Origin: Leptospira abararensis
GTDB lineage: Bacteria > Spirochaetota > Leptospiria > Leptospirales > Leptospiraceae
Length of the DNA: 64,000 bases
Reading direction: 5' to 3'
NCBI RefSeq assembly: GCF_016918735.1
Contig: NZ_JAFFPR010000029.1
Span: 31,711-95,710 of the forward strand
Position 1 is the first letter of the stretch. Each line of letters begins with the position of its first letter. The notes beneath the pieces are model-generated. The model was not told the DNA's origin. It saw nothing but the letters and a program-made list of their open reading frames with translations, and did not search any database. Of the stretch, positions 23,021 to 33,866 are shown piece after piece. The position numbers and the translations under genes are program-made.

Positions 23021-24820
23021 TTGAAACGTAAATCTGTTACTATAAAACTAAAAACATTACTTTTTCTTTTTTCTTTTCTTTTCTGTTTTCTTTGTAAAAA
23101 AACAGATTCCACAACAGACATGGAATCTGTTTCGTCTAGCATACAGAAACGCCCCAATGTACTTTGGATTGTGATAGATTCGCTTCGTGGAGATATCATC
23201 GGTCGTTATGGAGTGACTCCGCATTTGGATTTGTTTCAAAAAAATGCGATCAACTTCCAATACCATTTGGTCAATGCAGCATGGACTAGGCCATCCACTC
23301 TGGTTTTTTTTACAGGGAAATATGCTTCCGCAAATCCTGTTAATTTTTGGGATTATCCAACCACAAAATCGGAAGTGGAAGCATTTTATCGGAGTGAAAA
23401 ATATCCTCTACCTAAGTTATTAAAAGACTATTCGTTTATTACTTATATGGTAGGAAATAATCCATTTTTAACTGATAAGTTTGGGCTTGGTGTTGATGTC
23501 GGTTTTGATTCGTTATATGATTTTTCTAATTATAGCGAAGATACAAAAAAAATTACTCAGAAAACATTCGAAGTATTGGATGAAATCTCCACGCAAAAAA
23601 AACCTTTTTTCCTTTTTTTAAACTATAACGATCCTCACAAACCTTATACGCCACCACCAGGATTTACCAATCGAATCCAGACCAAAGAAGTATTGGATGA
23701 AAAGAAAATGAATTACCTGGGAGAAGTCGCCTTTGTAGATGAAGAGTTGGGAAAAGTCTTTCTGGAACTTAAAACCAAAAATCTCTGGGATAACACTCTC
23801 ATTCTAATCACTGCCGATCATGGAGAGGTGATGCATAGTGCCCATGCGATCTCTCCCTTCACGGGGACTAATACATACTATGGTCATGGGCAGGATTTGT
23901 TTTTGGAAAATATCCATGTACCGCTGCTCCTTAAATTGCCTGGTTCAACTTTGAAAGATTCAATTTCTTCAATGACAAGATCCATTGATTTATTTCCAAC
24001 GGTTCTTGATTATTGTGGACTTCCCATTCCTAAGTCCATCCAAGGAAAATCTCTCAAACCTTTAATCGAAAATCAAGAGACCACCAAACGAACATATTAC
24101 GGAGAAACTAGATTTACGCAAGGGTATGGAGAAGGATCGGAGTTCCTTTTGCAAAAGTCTTATCGGTTTCATGAAGTCGGAAAGTTTTGGTTAGGTTCTG
24201 TGGGAAGTGAGTTTTATTTGTATTCGGATGCCAAAAAAGATCCTAACCAAGAAAATCCATTACGTATCTCTAATATTTCAGCCATAGGCGATATGAAATT
24301 AAATCCATCTCTGGAAAAGAAAATTCTGCGGTTTTGGAAACAAATTCGTTCTATGGAACCAAAACTTCCCATGTATCATCTTTCGATCCAACCAAAATCA
24401 ACGGATTCAAAAATACAAATTCGAGTTCCTAGTGGGACGATTCGAATGGCGACTCTGCCAGAAGGCCTTATTATTGATGAGAAAGGAAAATTGGTAGAGA
24501 TTCATACTAATCGAACCAAGGCCTTTGAAATTAGTTTTGAAGTGTATCCCGATGTCAGTTTTCCAGAATTTAATATATGGTTTTCTAATCAGCAAATCCC
24601 GAAATCTGAAATTTTTACGGGATACTTTGGTGTGAGTATGGCTTCCTGTAAAACCAACTGTGATCTGTTATACGAGTCAGGCCCACAAAGACCAATCCTC
24701 CACCCAGATGCAAAAGTTTATTTTTGGAAAGAGGGGGGACAAAAAAAATCTTACTCTTCTAAACAAGAGTTAGGAACCGATGCTTTGGAGATTCTAAAGA
24801 AACAAGGATATGTGCAGTAG
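23021..24820 (+). CDS. Sulfatase-family (alkaline phosphatase superfamily) lipoprotein
   Basis: A 599-residue protein starting with TTG, with a lipoprotein signal ending FCFLC (Cys25). NVLWIVIDSLRGDIIGRYG provides the first metal-binding Asp. WTRPSTLVFFTGKY is the nucleophile region; a Thr rather than the Cys/Ser of aryl sulfatases, so a phosphoethanolamine/phosphoglycerol-transferase or phosphatase-like activity is as likely. YNDPHKPYTPPP and LITADHGEVMH supply further metal ligands, followed by YGHGQDLFLENIHVPLLLKLPG. The C-terminal ~150 residues are a separate beta-rich domain. It is probably anchored in the envelope. The substrate is unknown. Confidence 0.85.
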   Translation: MKRKSVTIKLKTLLFLFSFLFCFLCKKTDSTTDMESVSSSIQKRPNVLWIVIDSLRGDIIGRYGVTPHLDLFQKNAINFQYHLVNAAWTRPSTLVFFTGKYASANPVNFWDYPTTKSEVEAFYRSEKYPLPKLLKDYSFITYMVGNNPFLTDKFGLGVDVGFDSLYDFSNYSEDTKKITQKTFEVLDEISTQKKPFFLFLNYNDPHKPYTPPPGFTNRIQTKEVLDEKKMNYLGEVAFVDEELGKVFLELKTKNLWDNTLILITADHGEVMHSAHAISPFTGTNTYYGHGQDLFLENIHVPLLLKLPGSTLKDSISSMTRSIDLFPTVLDYCGLPIPKSIQGKSLKPLIENQETTKRTYYGETRFTQGYGEGSEFLLQKSYRFHEVGKFWLGSVGSEFYLYSDAKKDPNQENPLRISNISAIGDMKLNPSLEKKILRFWKQIRSMEPKLPMYHLSIQPKSTDSKIQIRVPSGTIRMATLPEGLIIDEKGKLVEIHTNRTKAFEISFEVYPDVSFPEFNIWFSNQQIPKSEIFTGYFGVSMASCKTNCDLLYESGPQRPILHPDAKVYFWKEGGQKKSYSSKQELGTDALEILKKQGYVQ

Positions 24821-24861
24821 TATCTACTATTTGGTTTTTACCAATTGGTAATAGAATCCAT

Positions 24862-27800
24862 TCAATCATTGTCTTGGTTTGTGGCAGATACTGAAGGTAA
24901 TGACTCCCCATTCACTCCTGCGCCACCACCACTTAAGGAACCAAAAAGAATCGAATAAGCCATATTTCCATCAACAAGGAAATCATCAACTCCCGTAAGG
25001 ACAACGTTTTGGAAGGTATTCCAGTCGCTGGAGGTAAATACCAAACTAGAAACTGAGGAGGTTCCTTCAGTAGGATTGGAACTTGAAATAGGAATGGTGA
25101 CATTAGAAACTGGTCGTGCCCGCAATCGCATTTGGAACCTGGACTGGCCACCAATCTCCGTAGTGATCAAGTTAGGTGAGTTGACGATGCCTCCAGAACT
25201 ATTGGGTGATGTTCCGCAAACATTCATTGGATTCGGGTCAGTGCAAGGAATGATATCATAAATATAATTGATATGGTTTCCGTTGATAGATAAAGGTGTG
25301 AGTGCACTGTAGATTGCTGATGGTGTAAACCCAGTGCCCGTTTCTCCCGAAGTCACAACAGATGCGATTGTGTAACCCACATCTCCCACTGCGGCGGTAT
25401 CGAGTCCAGTAACAGTGACTAGTTGTCCTGATCCAAAATTACTTGGTGTGAATGTAAGTGGTCCCGTCGGAAAACTTACTAGGCCGCCAGGTGAAGTACT
25501 GAAGTTCACAGTGATATTGGCTGTGGGTTGTGAGTCTAAATGAATATAAAATTCAGAAGAGGCACCTGATTGGGAAGTGATCACTGTCGCTGGTGAAAAT
25601 CCAGAAGTAGTGATTCCTGCACTGTCATTATCATTTAAAGTGAGCATTGGATAGTTCGCGGAAGGGTAAGGATTTACTCCATTATAAAATCCATCAGAGG
25701 AAGAGAGGATTCCCACAACAATAGGACAAGATACATTCCCATCATCGACTGCATCGTCATTTGGGGTCACAGTGATTGTGTTATGCGCTCCGATCGTATT
25801 CCAATTGGCACTGGTGATAGTCACAGAACTTGCGGAGATTGAAAATTGTGGGACAGTTGGGCTTACAACAAGTTCACATGGAAAAGTAGTGGTTAGAGAA
25901 ACCGGAACCATGACATCATCTGTGGGTGCTTGACTCAGTAAAATATAGATGGGAAAGGCGGAGGAATTTTCTGCCCGCGTTAGATTGGTTGGAGTGACTA
26001 TAGTGACTGCGTTCTCGGAAATGCTATAGTTGAGAATTGTGGCTGTATCTCCCGTACTTCCCACAAAACTAACATACCAGGAAGGAGAGGAACCTGTTTC
26101 TGTTCCATTCACAGTCACCGTATAACTTATGTTCCCGTCAGTTAAGACATCAGAAACTCCTTGGATTTCTACTGGAACCGAAGTGCTCCAATTGGTTTCA
26201 TTAAAAATATATTGCTTGGAGCTAACGGGAGTTCCTCCATCATTAATCATCCCTTCTGTAGTATCAGAAGTGGCCACTGTCACAGTAACTTGGTTTCCAG
26301 TAAGAGGCCGACTTCCCAGTCTTAGGCTATACATTGCAGATTGTCCAGCTTCGGTTGTAAAGTAGGGTTGTCCTGCATCTAAGGTAAATAAAATACTGGG
26401 GGATGGATTATCATCATCATCGATATTAACAGTGATGTCTGAAGGGTTCATACCTTCATAATCAGTTCCTGATCCCGAAATTGCACCTAACGTAAGTGTA
26501 TGGGTTCTTGTCGCTATTTCGTTAATCGAATCGTTGGTGACCATAACGGTTACAGTTTGTGTGGTAGAATAATTGGTATGAGTGAAGGTAAGGCTCGCTG
26601 GTGAGAATGTGTATTGAACCGAATCGGGTAAGTTGAAAGTTTCACCCGTGATCGGAATGGTGACAGAACCCGAAGTACAAGCTGCCAAATTGCCGGGACT
26701 GTCACAAGGAGCCGAATTCAAACGAACTGTGAAGGTTCCATCACTTCCTCCTTCGGTCAGATTCAAGGTTGTAGAAGAGATGGTGAAACCAACCGTATCG
26801 TTGTCTGTGACTGTGACCACCAAATTTCCGCTAGCTTCTGTATATCCGGGAAGAGCGCCTGTAGGATAAAGTCCAGTAAAATAAGATCCACTTGCTTGAG
26901 GGATATGAATGGTTACGGGAAGATTTCCATCATCAAAGGAATCAGATACCGAACGAAGGGTCACCACTTGCACCACATCCCAACCGCTGTCACTGGTACT
27001 GCCTGAATAACTTGCGGCCTGTCCGTTTGTGGGAGTAAAGGTAAGGGTACGCGATGGTGCAACTCCCGCAGAACTATCTAGTAACACGGCTTCGGTTCCA
27101 TCCGAAGAGGTGATGGGACCAATCGTTACATTGGAATTCGGTTTTAAAGAAAGTCTGATTTCGAAGGTAATGGTAGAACTTCCATTTTCTACAATCGAAG
27201 ATGCGGATAGGTTTTGAATTCGAACCAGAGGTTCATTGCTATCAGTATTGATGGCAGTGACTGCCGGAATGGAGATAGAATTGTATTTGGGATCTGTAGA
27301 GGATGAATTTCCAAAAGAAATATTTACATTTTGATCCCCATCGTCTGATCCATCTAACACGGATGTAATGGTTACGGTTTGAGGTGTATTCCAGTTCCCT
27401 GTAGTAAAGTTTAAAGAAGAGGGTGAAACTGTGATTTCTGAAGTATTACTGGATGTGATACTTGGTATACTCACCGAGTTTGTCGGCTGTGAATTCAAAA
27501 CCACGGTAAACGTTTCTGTAAAAGGGGTTCCGTTTTCATGAACCACAAGCCCACCCACAGGTGTGGCTGTAAATCCTGCCGTGTCATCGTCTGTCACAAG
27601 AATGGTAACTTGCGTGGGTGGTGTTACCGAGTTGTATACGGGATCTGCAGAACCGCCTGTATCGACAGTTCCAAATTGTAAAGTAACGGTCCTTGTATCT
27701 TCATCAATCGAATTGTTGTTCGTTGTGATATTGACAAATTGATCTACATTCCAATTGGCATTGGTAAAAGTTAGATTTGAGGTGCTGGCATTGGTGATAG

Positions 27801-29091
27801 AATGGTTTTCTGAAATTCCTGTAAGTGTTACTGTAAAGCCAGGGGGTGGTTGAGAAGAAAGATGGATAGCAAAGGAAAGTGTTCCGCCATTTTCTGAAAT
27901 GGTCAAACTCCCTGGTGTTGTGATAACAAATCCGGGAACATCATCATCAGTATTGGTAACAGAAGGAAAAACTGGTCCCGCCAAACCATTGTAATCTGCA
28001 TCTGCGGACGTTGCTGCACCCGTTACAATTGAAACCGTCTTTGGTCCATCCACAATAAAATCATCTACTCCTGTCACAGTGACAATTTTTGGAGTGAACC
28101 ATTCTCCTGGTGCAAAGGTAAGCGAAGAGGGAGAAGCTGTAGATTCAGAACTCGGTGTGGCCACGATAGATGGGATTGTCACTGAGTTTGTTGGGAGTGT
28201 ATTCATTACCACAGCAAAACTGACTGCTCCTCCGGCTTCTGTTGTGGTAAGCCCAGATAAATTGACCACAGTAAAACCTGCCACATCATCATCTACATTC
28301 GTTCCCGTTATGATCGGAACTGGTTTTCCTAAGTAAGCGGGATCGTTGGATACAGTGGCATCGGCAGAAATTTGAAATGTACTTTCATCCACACTAAAGT
28401 CGTCCACACCAGTAATTGTAACAGTTTGAGGCACATCCCAATTGTTAGGTGTAAAAACAAGTTCTACTGCTGCCACAGTGGCTTCGGTGGTATCATTCGA
28501 AACAAAGTTTCTAATATAGACATCCTGCATGGGCCTTGTTTGTAAAACATAAGCAATGGTTCCCGTTTCCCCCGTTTCGGAAGTGATAAGGCCAAGAGTG
28601 GGACTTGCAGCCACTCCGGAAGATTCGTTGTCAGTATTCACTACAAGTAACACAGGAAGTCCTTGTGTGGAGAACCGAATATCGGATGAAAACATAGTTC
28701 CCAATTGGACTCTGTAGTTTTGATTTCCATCAGCAATCAAATCATCCACTCCCGCTAAACGAATGTTTTGTGGTATGTCCCAATTATCCTCTGTAAATTC
28801 TATGAAAGTAGCAGATAAAAGAACTCCTTCTGTGGAATCAGAGACAGCTATTGGGCCAATTCTTACTGAACTGTTAGGCTCTATGTTCAAACGAACTGCG
28901 AATTCTGCTTGTCTTCCATTTTCACTCGTAAATAAAAAATTTGGAGTATCGTATATTACAGATCCTTGCCCGGTTGTGGATGCAAAGAAAGAACCGAATA
29001 ACATCTGTAGATTAAGTGGTGTTATGGATTGGCAGGATACAGAGAGAGTGGAGAGAACGAGAAAAATGATGGAAATACAGACCCTGAACAT
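24862..29091 (-). CDS. Giant repeat lipoprotein with Calx-beta-like domains
   Basis: A 1409-residue surface-type lipoprotein. I prefer the ATG at 29091, which has AGGGA at good spacing and gives a clean signal peptide with lipobox SVSC (Cys20), over a TTG 30 bp upstream. The mature protein consists almost entirely of about eleven divergent ~110-residue beta repeats. Each contains an FxxxNWxxPQTVTITGVDDxxxDG-type segment, as in Calx-beta/cadherin-like domains: VDDFIVDG, VDDFLVDG, NDDAVDDG and similar acidic turns recur and are likely Ca2+-binding loops. Long Calx-beta lipoproteins are typical adhesin or matrix candidates. No enzymatic domain is seen. Confidence 0.88.
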   Translation of the reverse strand: MFRVCISIIFLVLSTLSVSCQSITPLNLQMLFGSFFASTTGQGSVIYDTPNFLFTSENGRQAEFAVRLNIEPNSSVRIGPIAVSDSTEGVLLSATFIEFTEDNWDIPQNIRLAGVDDLIADGNQNYRVQLGTMFSSDIRFSTQGLPVLLVVNTDNESSGVAASPTLGLITSETGETGTIAYVLQTRPMQDVYIRNFVSNDTTEATVAAVELVFTPNNWDVPQTVTITGVDDFSVDESTFQISADATVSNDPAYLGKPVPIITGTNVDDDVAGFTVVNLSGLTTTEAGGAVSFAVVMNTLPTNSVTIPSIVATPSSESTASPSSLTFAPGEWFTPKIVTVTGVDDFIVDGPKTVSIVTGAATSADADYNGLAGPVFPSVTNTDDDVPGFVITTPGSLTISENGGTLSFAIHLSSQPPPGFTVTLTGISENHSITNASTSNLTFTNANWNVDQFVNITTNNNSIDEDTRTVTLQFGTVDTGGSADPVYNSVTPPTQVTILVTDDDTAGFTATPVGGLVVHENGTPFTETFTVVLNSQPTNSVSIPSITSSNTSEITVSPSSLNFTTGNWNTPQTVTITSVLDGSDDGDQNVNISFGNSSSTDPKYNSISIPAVTAINTDSNEPLVRIQNLSASSIVENGSSTITFEIRLSLKPNSNVTIGPITSSDGTEAVLLDSSAGVAPSRTLTFTPTNGQAASYSGSTSDSGWDVVQVVTLRSVSDSFDDGNLPVTIHIPQASGSYFTGLYPTGALPGYTEASGNLVVTVTDNDTVGFTISSTTLNLTEGGSDGTFTVRLNSAPCDSPGNLAACTSGSVTIPITGETFNLPDSVQYTFSPASLTFTHTNYSTTQTVTVMVTNDSINEIATRTHTLTLGAISGSGTDYEGMNPSDITVNIDDDDNPSPSILFTLDAGQPYFTTEAGQSAMYSLRLGSRPLTGNQVTVTVATSDTTEGMINDGGTPVSSKQYIFNETNWSTSVPVEIQGVSDVLTDGNISYTVTVNGTETGSSPSWYVSFVGSTGDTATILNYSISENAVTIVTPTNLTRAENSSAFPIYILLSQAPTDDVMVPVSLTTTFPCELVVSPTVPQFSISASSVTITSANWNTIGAHNTITVTPNDDAVDDGNVSCPIVVGILSSSDGFYNGVNPYPSANYPMLTLNDNDSAGITTSGFSPATVITSQSGASSEFYIHLDSQPTANITVNFSTSPGGLVSFPTGPLTFTPSNFGSGQLVTVTGLDTAAVGDVGYTIASVVTSGETGTGFTPSAIYSALTPLSINGNHINYIYDIIPCTDPNPMNVCGTSPNSSGGIVNSPNLITTEIGGQSRFQMRLRARPVSNVTIPISSSNPTEGTSSVSSLVFTSSDWNTFQNVVLTGVDDFLVDGNMAYSILFGSLSGGGAGVNGESLPSVSATNQDND

Positions 29092-29199
29092 GATTCCCTT
29101 TTGTCCTCGTTTGCCTTCCAATTAGGGTTCTCCCTTTATATATTACGAGAAAAATACCCTAAATCAGAAAAAAATTTCCAGGATATGCAATAAACAAAA

Positions 29200-30393
29200 A
29201 TGAGCAAAAATCAAAATCAAACTTCTAAGGGACCACTTGCTGGTGTGAAAGTAGTCGACTTATCTTTACTCCTACCGGGCCCTCTCTGTTCCCAACACTT
29301 AGCGGATATGGGAGCCGAGGTCATTAAAATTGAAAACCCGAGGGCCTATGATGGATCTCGCGCGATGTTCAAAGGAAAAACAGGGTACCCGGCCTTGTAT
29401 ATGATGCTCAATCGAAATAAAAAAGCGATCACTCTGAATTTAAAAAGAGAATCTGCGAAAGAAATTCTCTTCAAACTTTTGGAAGATGCTGATATTTTAC
29501 TCGAAGGTTTTCGCCCCGATGGAATGGATAAGATGGGAATAGGATATGATGTCTTAAAAGAAAAATTCCCGCGTTTGATTTACTGTGGAATTTCTGGCTA
29601 TGGTATCTCGGGTAAGTACGTAGACTTTGCAGGACATGATTTAAACTATCTTGCGATCTCAGGAGTCCTTGACCAAACAGGAAATCCTCCAAGGCCTGCT
29701 GGTTTTCAATTGGCTGATGTGGGAGGAGGAACACTCACCGCGCTTTCTGCCATTCTTGCAGCCCTTTATTATCGAGAAAAAACAGGCAAAGGACAACGCA
29801 TAGATATTTCTATGACAGATGCCTCTCTCCAATTTCTTTCGTTATACGGTGGGATTTTGTCAGCCTCGGATACTTCTCCCGAAGCAGGGAATGATATATT
29901 ATCTGGTAAATTACCGAATTATAATGTGTATGAAACCAAAGAAGGAAGGCACGTGGCACTCGGTGCTTTGGAAGATATGTTCTTTCAAACTTTTTTACGG
30001 GCAGCAGGAATGGAAAACCTTACCAAAGACCATCCCATGAACGAAGAAAACATTCCTCTCATTAAACAGAAGTTAGCTGATTTTTTTAAATCAAAAACTT
30101 ATGCTGATTTACAACCTATCTTTGATAATACAGATGCTTGTCTTTCTCCCATTTTGAATATGAAGGAAATAACGCAAGACCCGCATATGAAAGATCGGGG
30201 AATGGTATTCGAAAGAAACCATCCCAAATACGGCCCCATCCTTCAATTTGGTTCTCCCTTCCATTTTTCAGAAACCCCATTTTCTTACAGAAATGATCCG
30301 CCAGAACACGGGGAACATACAGAGGAGATTTTGGGTGGTTTGGGTTATCCCAAAGAAAAAATTGCAGAGTTCAAAAAAGACAGGGTAATTTAA
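29200..30393 (+). CDS. CaiB/BaiF (class III) CoA-transferase family protein
   Basis: A 397-residue enzyme resembling alpha-methylacyl-CoA racemase and formyl-CoA transferase. It has the N-terminal VKVVDLSLLLPGPLCSQHLA with DMGAEVIKIENP, the central GHDLNYLAISGVL, and the putative catalytic Asp in DISMTDASLQFL. The C-terminal NTDACLSPILNMKE is also characteristic. It either moves CoA between carboxylic acids or epimerises branched acyl-CoA; the sequence does not decide. It is divergent from the giant lipoprotein gene and stands alone, but fits with the other acyl-CoA enzymes in the window. Confidence 0.88.
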   Translation: MSKNQNQTSKGPLAGVKVVDLSLLLPGPLCSQHLADMGAEVIKIENPRAYDGSRAMFKGKTGYPALYMMLNRNKKAITLNLKRESAKEILFKLLEDADILLEGFRPDGMDKMGIGYDVLKEKFPRLIYCGISGYGISGKYVDFAGHDLNYLAISGVLDQTGNPPRPAGFQLADVGGGTLTALSAILAALYYREKTGKGQRIDISMTDASLQFLSLYGGILSASDTSPEAGNDILSGKLPNYNVYETKEGRHVALGALEDMFFQTFLRAAGMENLTKDHPMNEENIPLIKQKLADFFKSKTYADLQPIFDNTDACLSPILNMKEITQDPHMKDRGMVFERNHPKYGPILQFGSPFHFSETPFSYRNDPPEHGEHTEEILGGLGYPKEKIAEFKKDRVI

Positions 30394-30468
30394 CCGCTCC
30401 TTGCTTTTTTTTCGTAATTTCTTTATTTTGTCCCAGGGGGGAGGTAAAATCTCCCCTAATCATACAAT

Positions 30469-31560
30469 ATGAAGTTATTACAAGTTTCTGACCTCCATCT
30501 TTCCCAAAGTTCCAAAGACGAAAAAAACTATTCCATAGCTGTTCTCGGTGAAATCTTAATTACCGCCGAACAAACAAAATGCGATCGCATTTTATTTTGT
30601 GGGGATCTTTTTAATACCTTTCCTGATTTAGAAGGGCTTCGGTCGGAGTTCTTAAAACTAGTCTCTTCCTATTCCGGTCTTGTGTATTTTCTTCCCGGGA
30701 ACCATGAAATTCTGGAGAAAAAAGGAAATAACAACCGTTACGTGGATTATGATTGGTCCACAAAAGTAAAGGTCCTAGACGAAACTCCTTATTTTTTATT
30801 TGAGGATTCAGGGATCGAGTTTGTATCCATTCCTCACCAAGAGAATTATTCTGGATTGTTATTATCACCTCCACCACCTAAACAAACCAAAGTTCGGATC
30901 GGTCTTGCGCATGGTACGGTTCCTGGAATGAGTTTTACGGGACTGAGTGAGGAGGAAGAAGAAGGTGGCTCGTATCTTGATCCCCATCTCATCCAAAACT
31001 TAGGATTGGATTATCTTGCGATTGGACATCTCCACCGTGCTCGAATGGGGGCTGTTGGAAACTGTAGCGTTGGTTATGCGGGTTCTTCTCGTGTATGGAG
31101 AAAAGGAGAATTGGGGCCAAGGGGTGGGATTTTTATCCATATCGATGAATCCAAGGTTCGCACAGAACCTGTGTATTGGAAAGAGGCTGGTGAGTACAGA
31201 GAGATATTAGTATCTTTGGATACCGAAGGAAAACCAGAAGAGAATATCGAAACATATTTGGAAGGAACAAGTCCCAAAGATTGGATTGTGTTTCGTTTTG
31301 CAGGATATGTAGACTCGATGACAGAAAAACAAAAATTCCAAGAATCGGTTCTTCGGGAATGGAAATCAAAGTTCCGTATCTTAGAATTTGATCCTGATGA
31401 ATCGCAAATCACTGTGATCCAACATTTGTCTGAAAATGAATTTGTAAAACAATTCCTAGACAAAATGAATGAAAGAAAGGACCAAATGGATCCCATTCTT
31501 TGGAGACAGACTCGAGTCACGGGGATTCGATTGATCTTAGAAGGAAAGAAAAACCGATGA
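30469..31560 (+). CDS. SbcD/YhaO-type metallophosphoesterase (DNA repair exonuclease subunit)
   Basis: A 363-residue calcineurin-like phosphoesterase. Metal motifs appear in order: MKLLQVSDLHLS, RILFCGDLFNTF, YFLPGNHEIL, GLAHGTVPG and YLAIGHLHRAR. The C-terminal ~130 residues form the capping region. Its stop overlaps the start of an SbcC/YhaN-like ATPase gene (ATGA), so the two make a two-subunit Mre11-Rad50-type complex acting on DNA ends. A hairpin (GGGGAG/CTCCCC, 30436-30456) sits between the previous gene and this start; no good ribosome-binding site is visible near the ATG. Confidence 0.88.
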   Translation: MKLLQVSDLHLSQSSKDEKNYSIAVLGEILITAEQTKCDRILFCGDLFNTFPDLEGLRSEFLKLVSSYSGLVYFLPGNHEILEKKGNNNRYVDYDWSTKVKVLDETPYFLFEDSGIEFVSIPHQENYSGLLLSPPPPKQTKVRIGLAHGTVPGMSFTGLSEEEEEGGSYLDPHLIQNLGLDYLAIGHLHRARMGAVGNCSVGYAGSSRVWRKGELGPRGGIFIHIDESKVRTEPVYWKEAGEYREILVSLDTEGKPEENIETYLEGTSPKDWIVFRFAGYVDSMTEKQKFQESVLREWKSKFRILEFDPDESQITVIQHLSENEFVKQFLDKMNERKDQMDPILWRQTRVTGIRLILEGKKNR

Positions 31561-33866
31561 AATTAAAATTAGAAAACTTCGGACTCTTTTCCAAAAAAGA
31601 ATTCCCAATCGAAAAAGTGACTGTCTTCACAGGTCCGAATGAATCTGGAAAAACTACCATCCTAGATGCCTTTGTCTCTGCCCTTGTGAAAGTGGTCGGT
31701 AGTACAAAGTATGGCGCAGTACTGAATACCAGATACAAAGCTGAGCGAAGTTCTGATTTAGGAATTTCCAAACTTTCGATTTCTCAAAATTTATATTTGA
31801 ACTCTCTTGTGATCCGCGAAGGGAATATGGATGTGGGTTCGGAAAAGGAGCTGGTGAGTACCATCGAACAAACGATATTCGATAGTGGATACAATCCTTC
31901 TCAATTAAAAGAACAGGTGGAACAACTTTCGGCCAAATCGGGAACGAGAAAATCTGCCAAAGAATGGAATTTAGCGTTATCTGAATTCATGGCCGCCAAA
32001 CAAAAATTTGATGCTTCTGAGTTGGCTTTAAATAAAATCTCTTCTCAATTTGCAGATCTACCTGTATGGGAAACGGACCGCAAAAAACTAAAAGAAACTT
32101 TGGCATTGAATCTTAACGATCAAACCAAACTTAAAAAACAATTAGAAGAGATTCGCCAAACGGAAGAACACAGTGAAGCCGATCGTATTTATACCCAACT
32201 ATTACAATGGGAAACACTTGAATCACAATCAAAACTAGAAGAAAAAATCTTAAAGTCTGATTGGGATAAAAAAGCAAAAACACTCGATGGCGAAATCAAA
32301 TCCTTTGAACAAAAACTTTCCCTCTCCAAAGAAAGAATACAAACATCGGAGACGAGATGGGAGTCGTTCAAAGGACAAAAATCACAAGCAGACCAAAAAT
32401 CTAAAAAACTAGAATCGTATTTTGATTATTTTGAAACTTGGAAACAAACCATTCGTAAGTTCCAAGAAGAATCTCCCGTGGTTCAAAAAACAGTTTGGAA
32501 TCCATTATACAGAAGTTTGGCGGGAGGTTCAGGCGCATTAGGAATTTTTTCTCTGATTCTTTCCCTATTTTCAGAATTTGGTGTATGGATGTATTTTCTG
32601 CCTGCCATTCTGTTTGGTTTCTTTTTCTATTTTGTTTTTCGTGCCAAGGAGATCCAAGTCGAAAGAGATGAACCAAAGTGGATTGAAATGATTCGCCGAA
32701 TCGCCAATGAGATGGAAACCAAAACCTTAGGCGAATGGAAACCAGATTCCCTCAGTATGGAATCATTATCTCTTACCTTTCAAAGATTCGATAGGGAATA
32801 CACAAAACAAAAACTCGAATCAGAAAGCATTGTAACGGCAATGGTCACTCTCGAAGAAGAAATCACTCTTCTTCGAGCAGAAGATAAAAAAACAAATGAA
32901 ATTCTATCGGAAAAAGAAAAAGAGTTAATCGGTATTTGGCGAGAGGCAGGCGTCCATTCTCTTTCGGAACTTTCCGAGTTGTATGTACAAATTCGATTGA
33001 AACAAGAAAAATTACACACCTTAACGGAATCTTTAAAATCAGAATCAAAAAAATGGGGAAGTACTGATTTAGGAGAATTGAAACTCAAACTAAAAGACAA
33101 ACTCAGTGACTTAGAAAAAAAAGGAATTTCAAAATCTTTTTCTTCTGAAGACAGAGCCACCAAACAAAGATTAGAAAATGGAGTTCAAATCCTTTCCGAT
33201 AAAATTCGTGATTTAGAACGCAACTTGGTGGAATTAGAAAAAAAATTAGATACAGGAAAGGCAGTTCTTGAATCACAAATGGTTCCGGCTCAAAAAGAAT
33301 GGGACGGGGCCAAACGTGAATTAGAAACAAAAGAAAAATGGAAAAACGATTTGGAAAGAAACTTCCAAGCCTTGGAAGTTTTGTCTGAAGTGTTTTCTGA
33401 GATGCAAGTCGAAAGTACGGACAAAATGTCCTCACTAGTCAAGTCTTTACAAACAAGAATGGATGCTCTCAAAGGACCCCTTCCCGCAAAACAGATCCAA
33501 TGGAATGGTTTTTCCGATGAGATTCAAATCACAACTGGTTCTTCTGAAGAAAGTTTGGCTTTTGCCAACCTTTCCACGGGAACCAAAGAACAAGTTTCTT
33601 ATGTATTACGTTTGGAATATGCCTTTCGGATTGGAAAACAATTCAACTTGCCCTATCTTTTGTTAGATGAACCATTCCGCCATATGGATGAGGGCCGACG
33701 AGATTCTGCTTTGGCCTATACACTCCAGTGTATTGCTAGTGCAGAAGAAGATTGGAAGGTTGTGTTCTTTAGTTTTGATGGGGAACTTGTTTCTAAAATC
33801 AAAGAATTGGCAGCGGGGCTAAACCTCCCGTGCCAAATCCATGAATTGACTAAACCAGTTTCTTAG
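31557..33866 (+). CDS. SbcC/YhaN-like SMC-type ATPase with internal membrane-like segment
   Basis: A 769-residue ATPase. Walker A is [16 protein letters not shown] near residue 25, the signature-like motif is [19 protein letters not shown], and Walker B is [14 protein letters not shown] near the C-terminus. Between them lie long coiled coils (residues ~130-290 and 400-640). They are interrupted near residue 330 by two very hydrophobic helices ([17 protein letters not shown] and the next), as in the YhaN group, where Rad50 would have a zinc hook. Start at 31557 is fixed by overlap with the phosphoesterase stop. It ends convergently with tpx, overlapping it by 17 bp. Confidence 0.85.
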   Translation: MKLKLENFGLFSKKEFPIEKVTVFTGPNESGKTTILDAFVSALVKVVGSTKYGAVLNTRYKAERSSDLGISKLSISQNLYLNSLVIREGNMDVGSEKELVSTIEQTIFDSGYNPSQLKEQVEQLSAKSGTRKSAKEWNLALSEFMAAKQKFDASELALNKISSQFADLPVWETDRKKLKETLALNLNDQTKLKKQLEEIRQTEEHSEADRIYTQLLQWETLESQSKLEEKILKSDWDKKAKTLDGEIKSFEQKLSLSKERIQTSETRWESFKGQKSQADQKSKKLESYFDYFETWKQTIRKFQEESPVVQKTVWNPLYRSLAGGSGALGIFSLILSLFSEFGVWMYFLPAILFGFFFYFVFRAKEIQVERDEPKWIEMIRRIANEMETKTLGEWKPDSLSMESLSLTFQRFDREYTKQKLESESIVTAMVTLEEEITLLRAEDKKTNEILSEKEKELIGIWREAGVHSLSELSELYVQIRLKQEKLHTLTESLKSESKKWGSTDLGELKLKLKDKLSDLEKKGISKSFSSEDRATKQRLENGVQILSDKIRDLERNLVELEKKLDTGKAVLESQMVPAQKEWDGAKRELETKEKWKNDLERNFQALEVLSEVFSEMQVESTDKMSSLVKSLQTRMDALKGPLPAKQIQWNGFSDEIQITTGSSEESLAFANLSTGTKEQVSYVLRLEYAFRIGKQFNLPYLLLDEPFRHMDEGRRDSALAYTLQCIASAEEDWKVVFFSFDGELVSKIKELAAGLNLPCQIHELTKPVS

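Noticed and set aside
24862..29091. DNA repeats that might be a tandem-repeat or CRISPR-like array
   Set aside because: The periodicity is at protein level (~330 bp divergent repeats); there are no short identical repeats with spacers.
26129..29125. Several plus-strand frames of 60-120 codons within the repeat lipoprotein
   Set aside because: They are antisense shadows of a repetitive coding sequence with biased codons; none has a start signal or recognisable domain.
30436..30456. GGGGAG/CTCCCC hairpin before the phosphoesterase gene as a riboswitch
   Set aside because: A single short stem; more likely a terminator remnant of the upstream CoA-transferase gene or an incidental structure.
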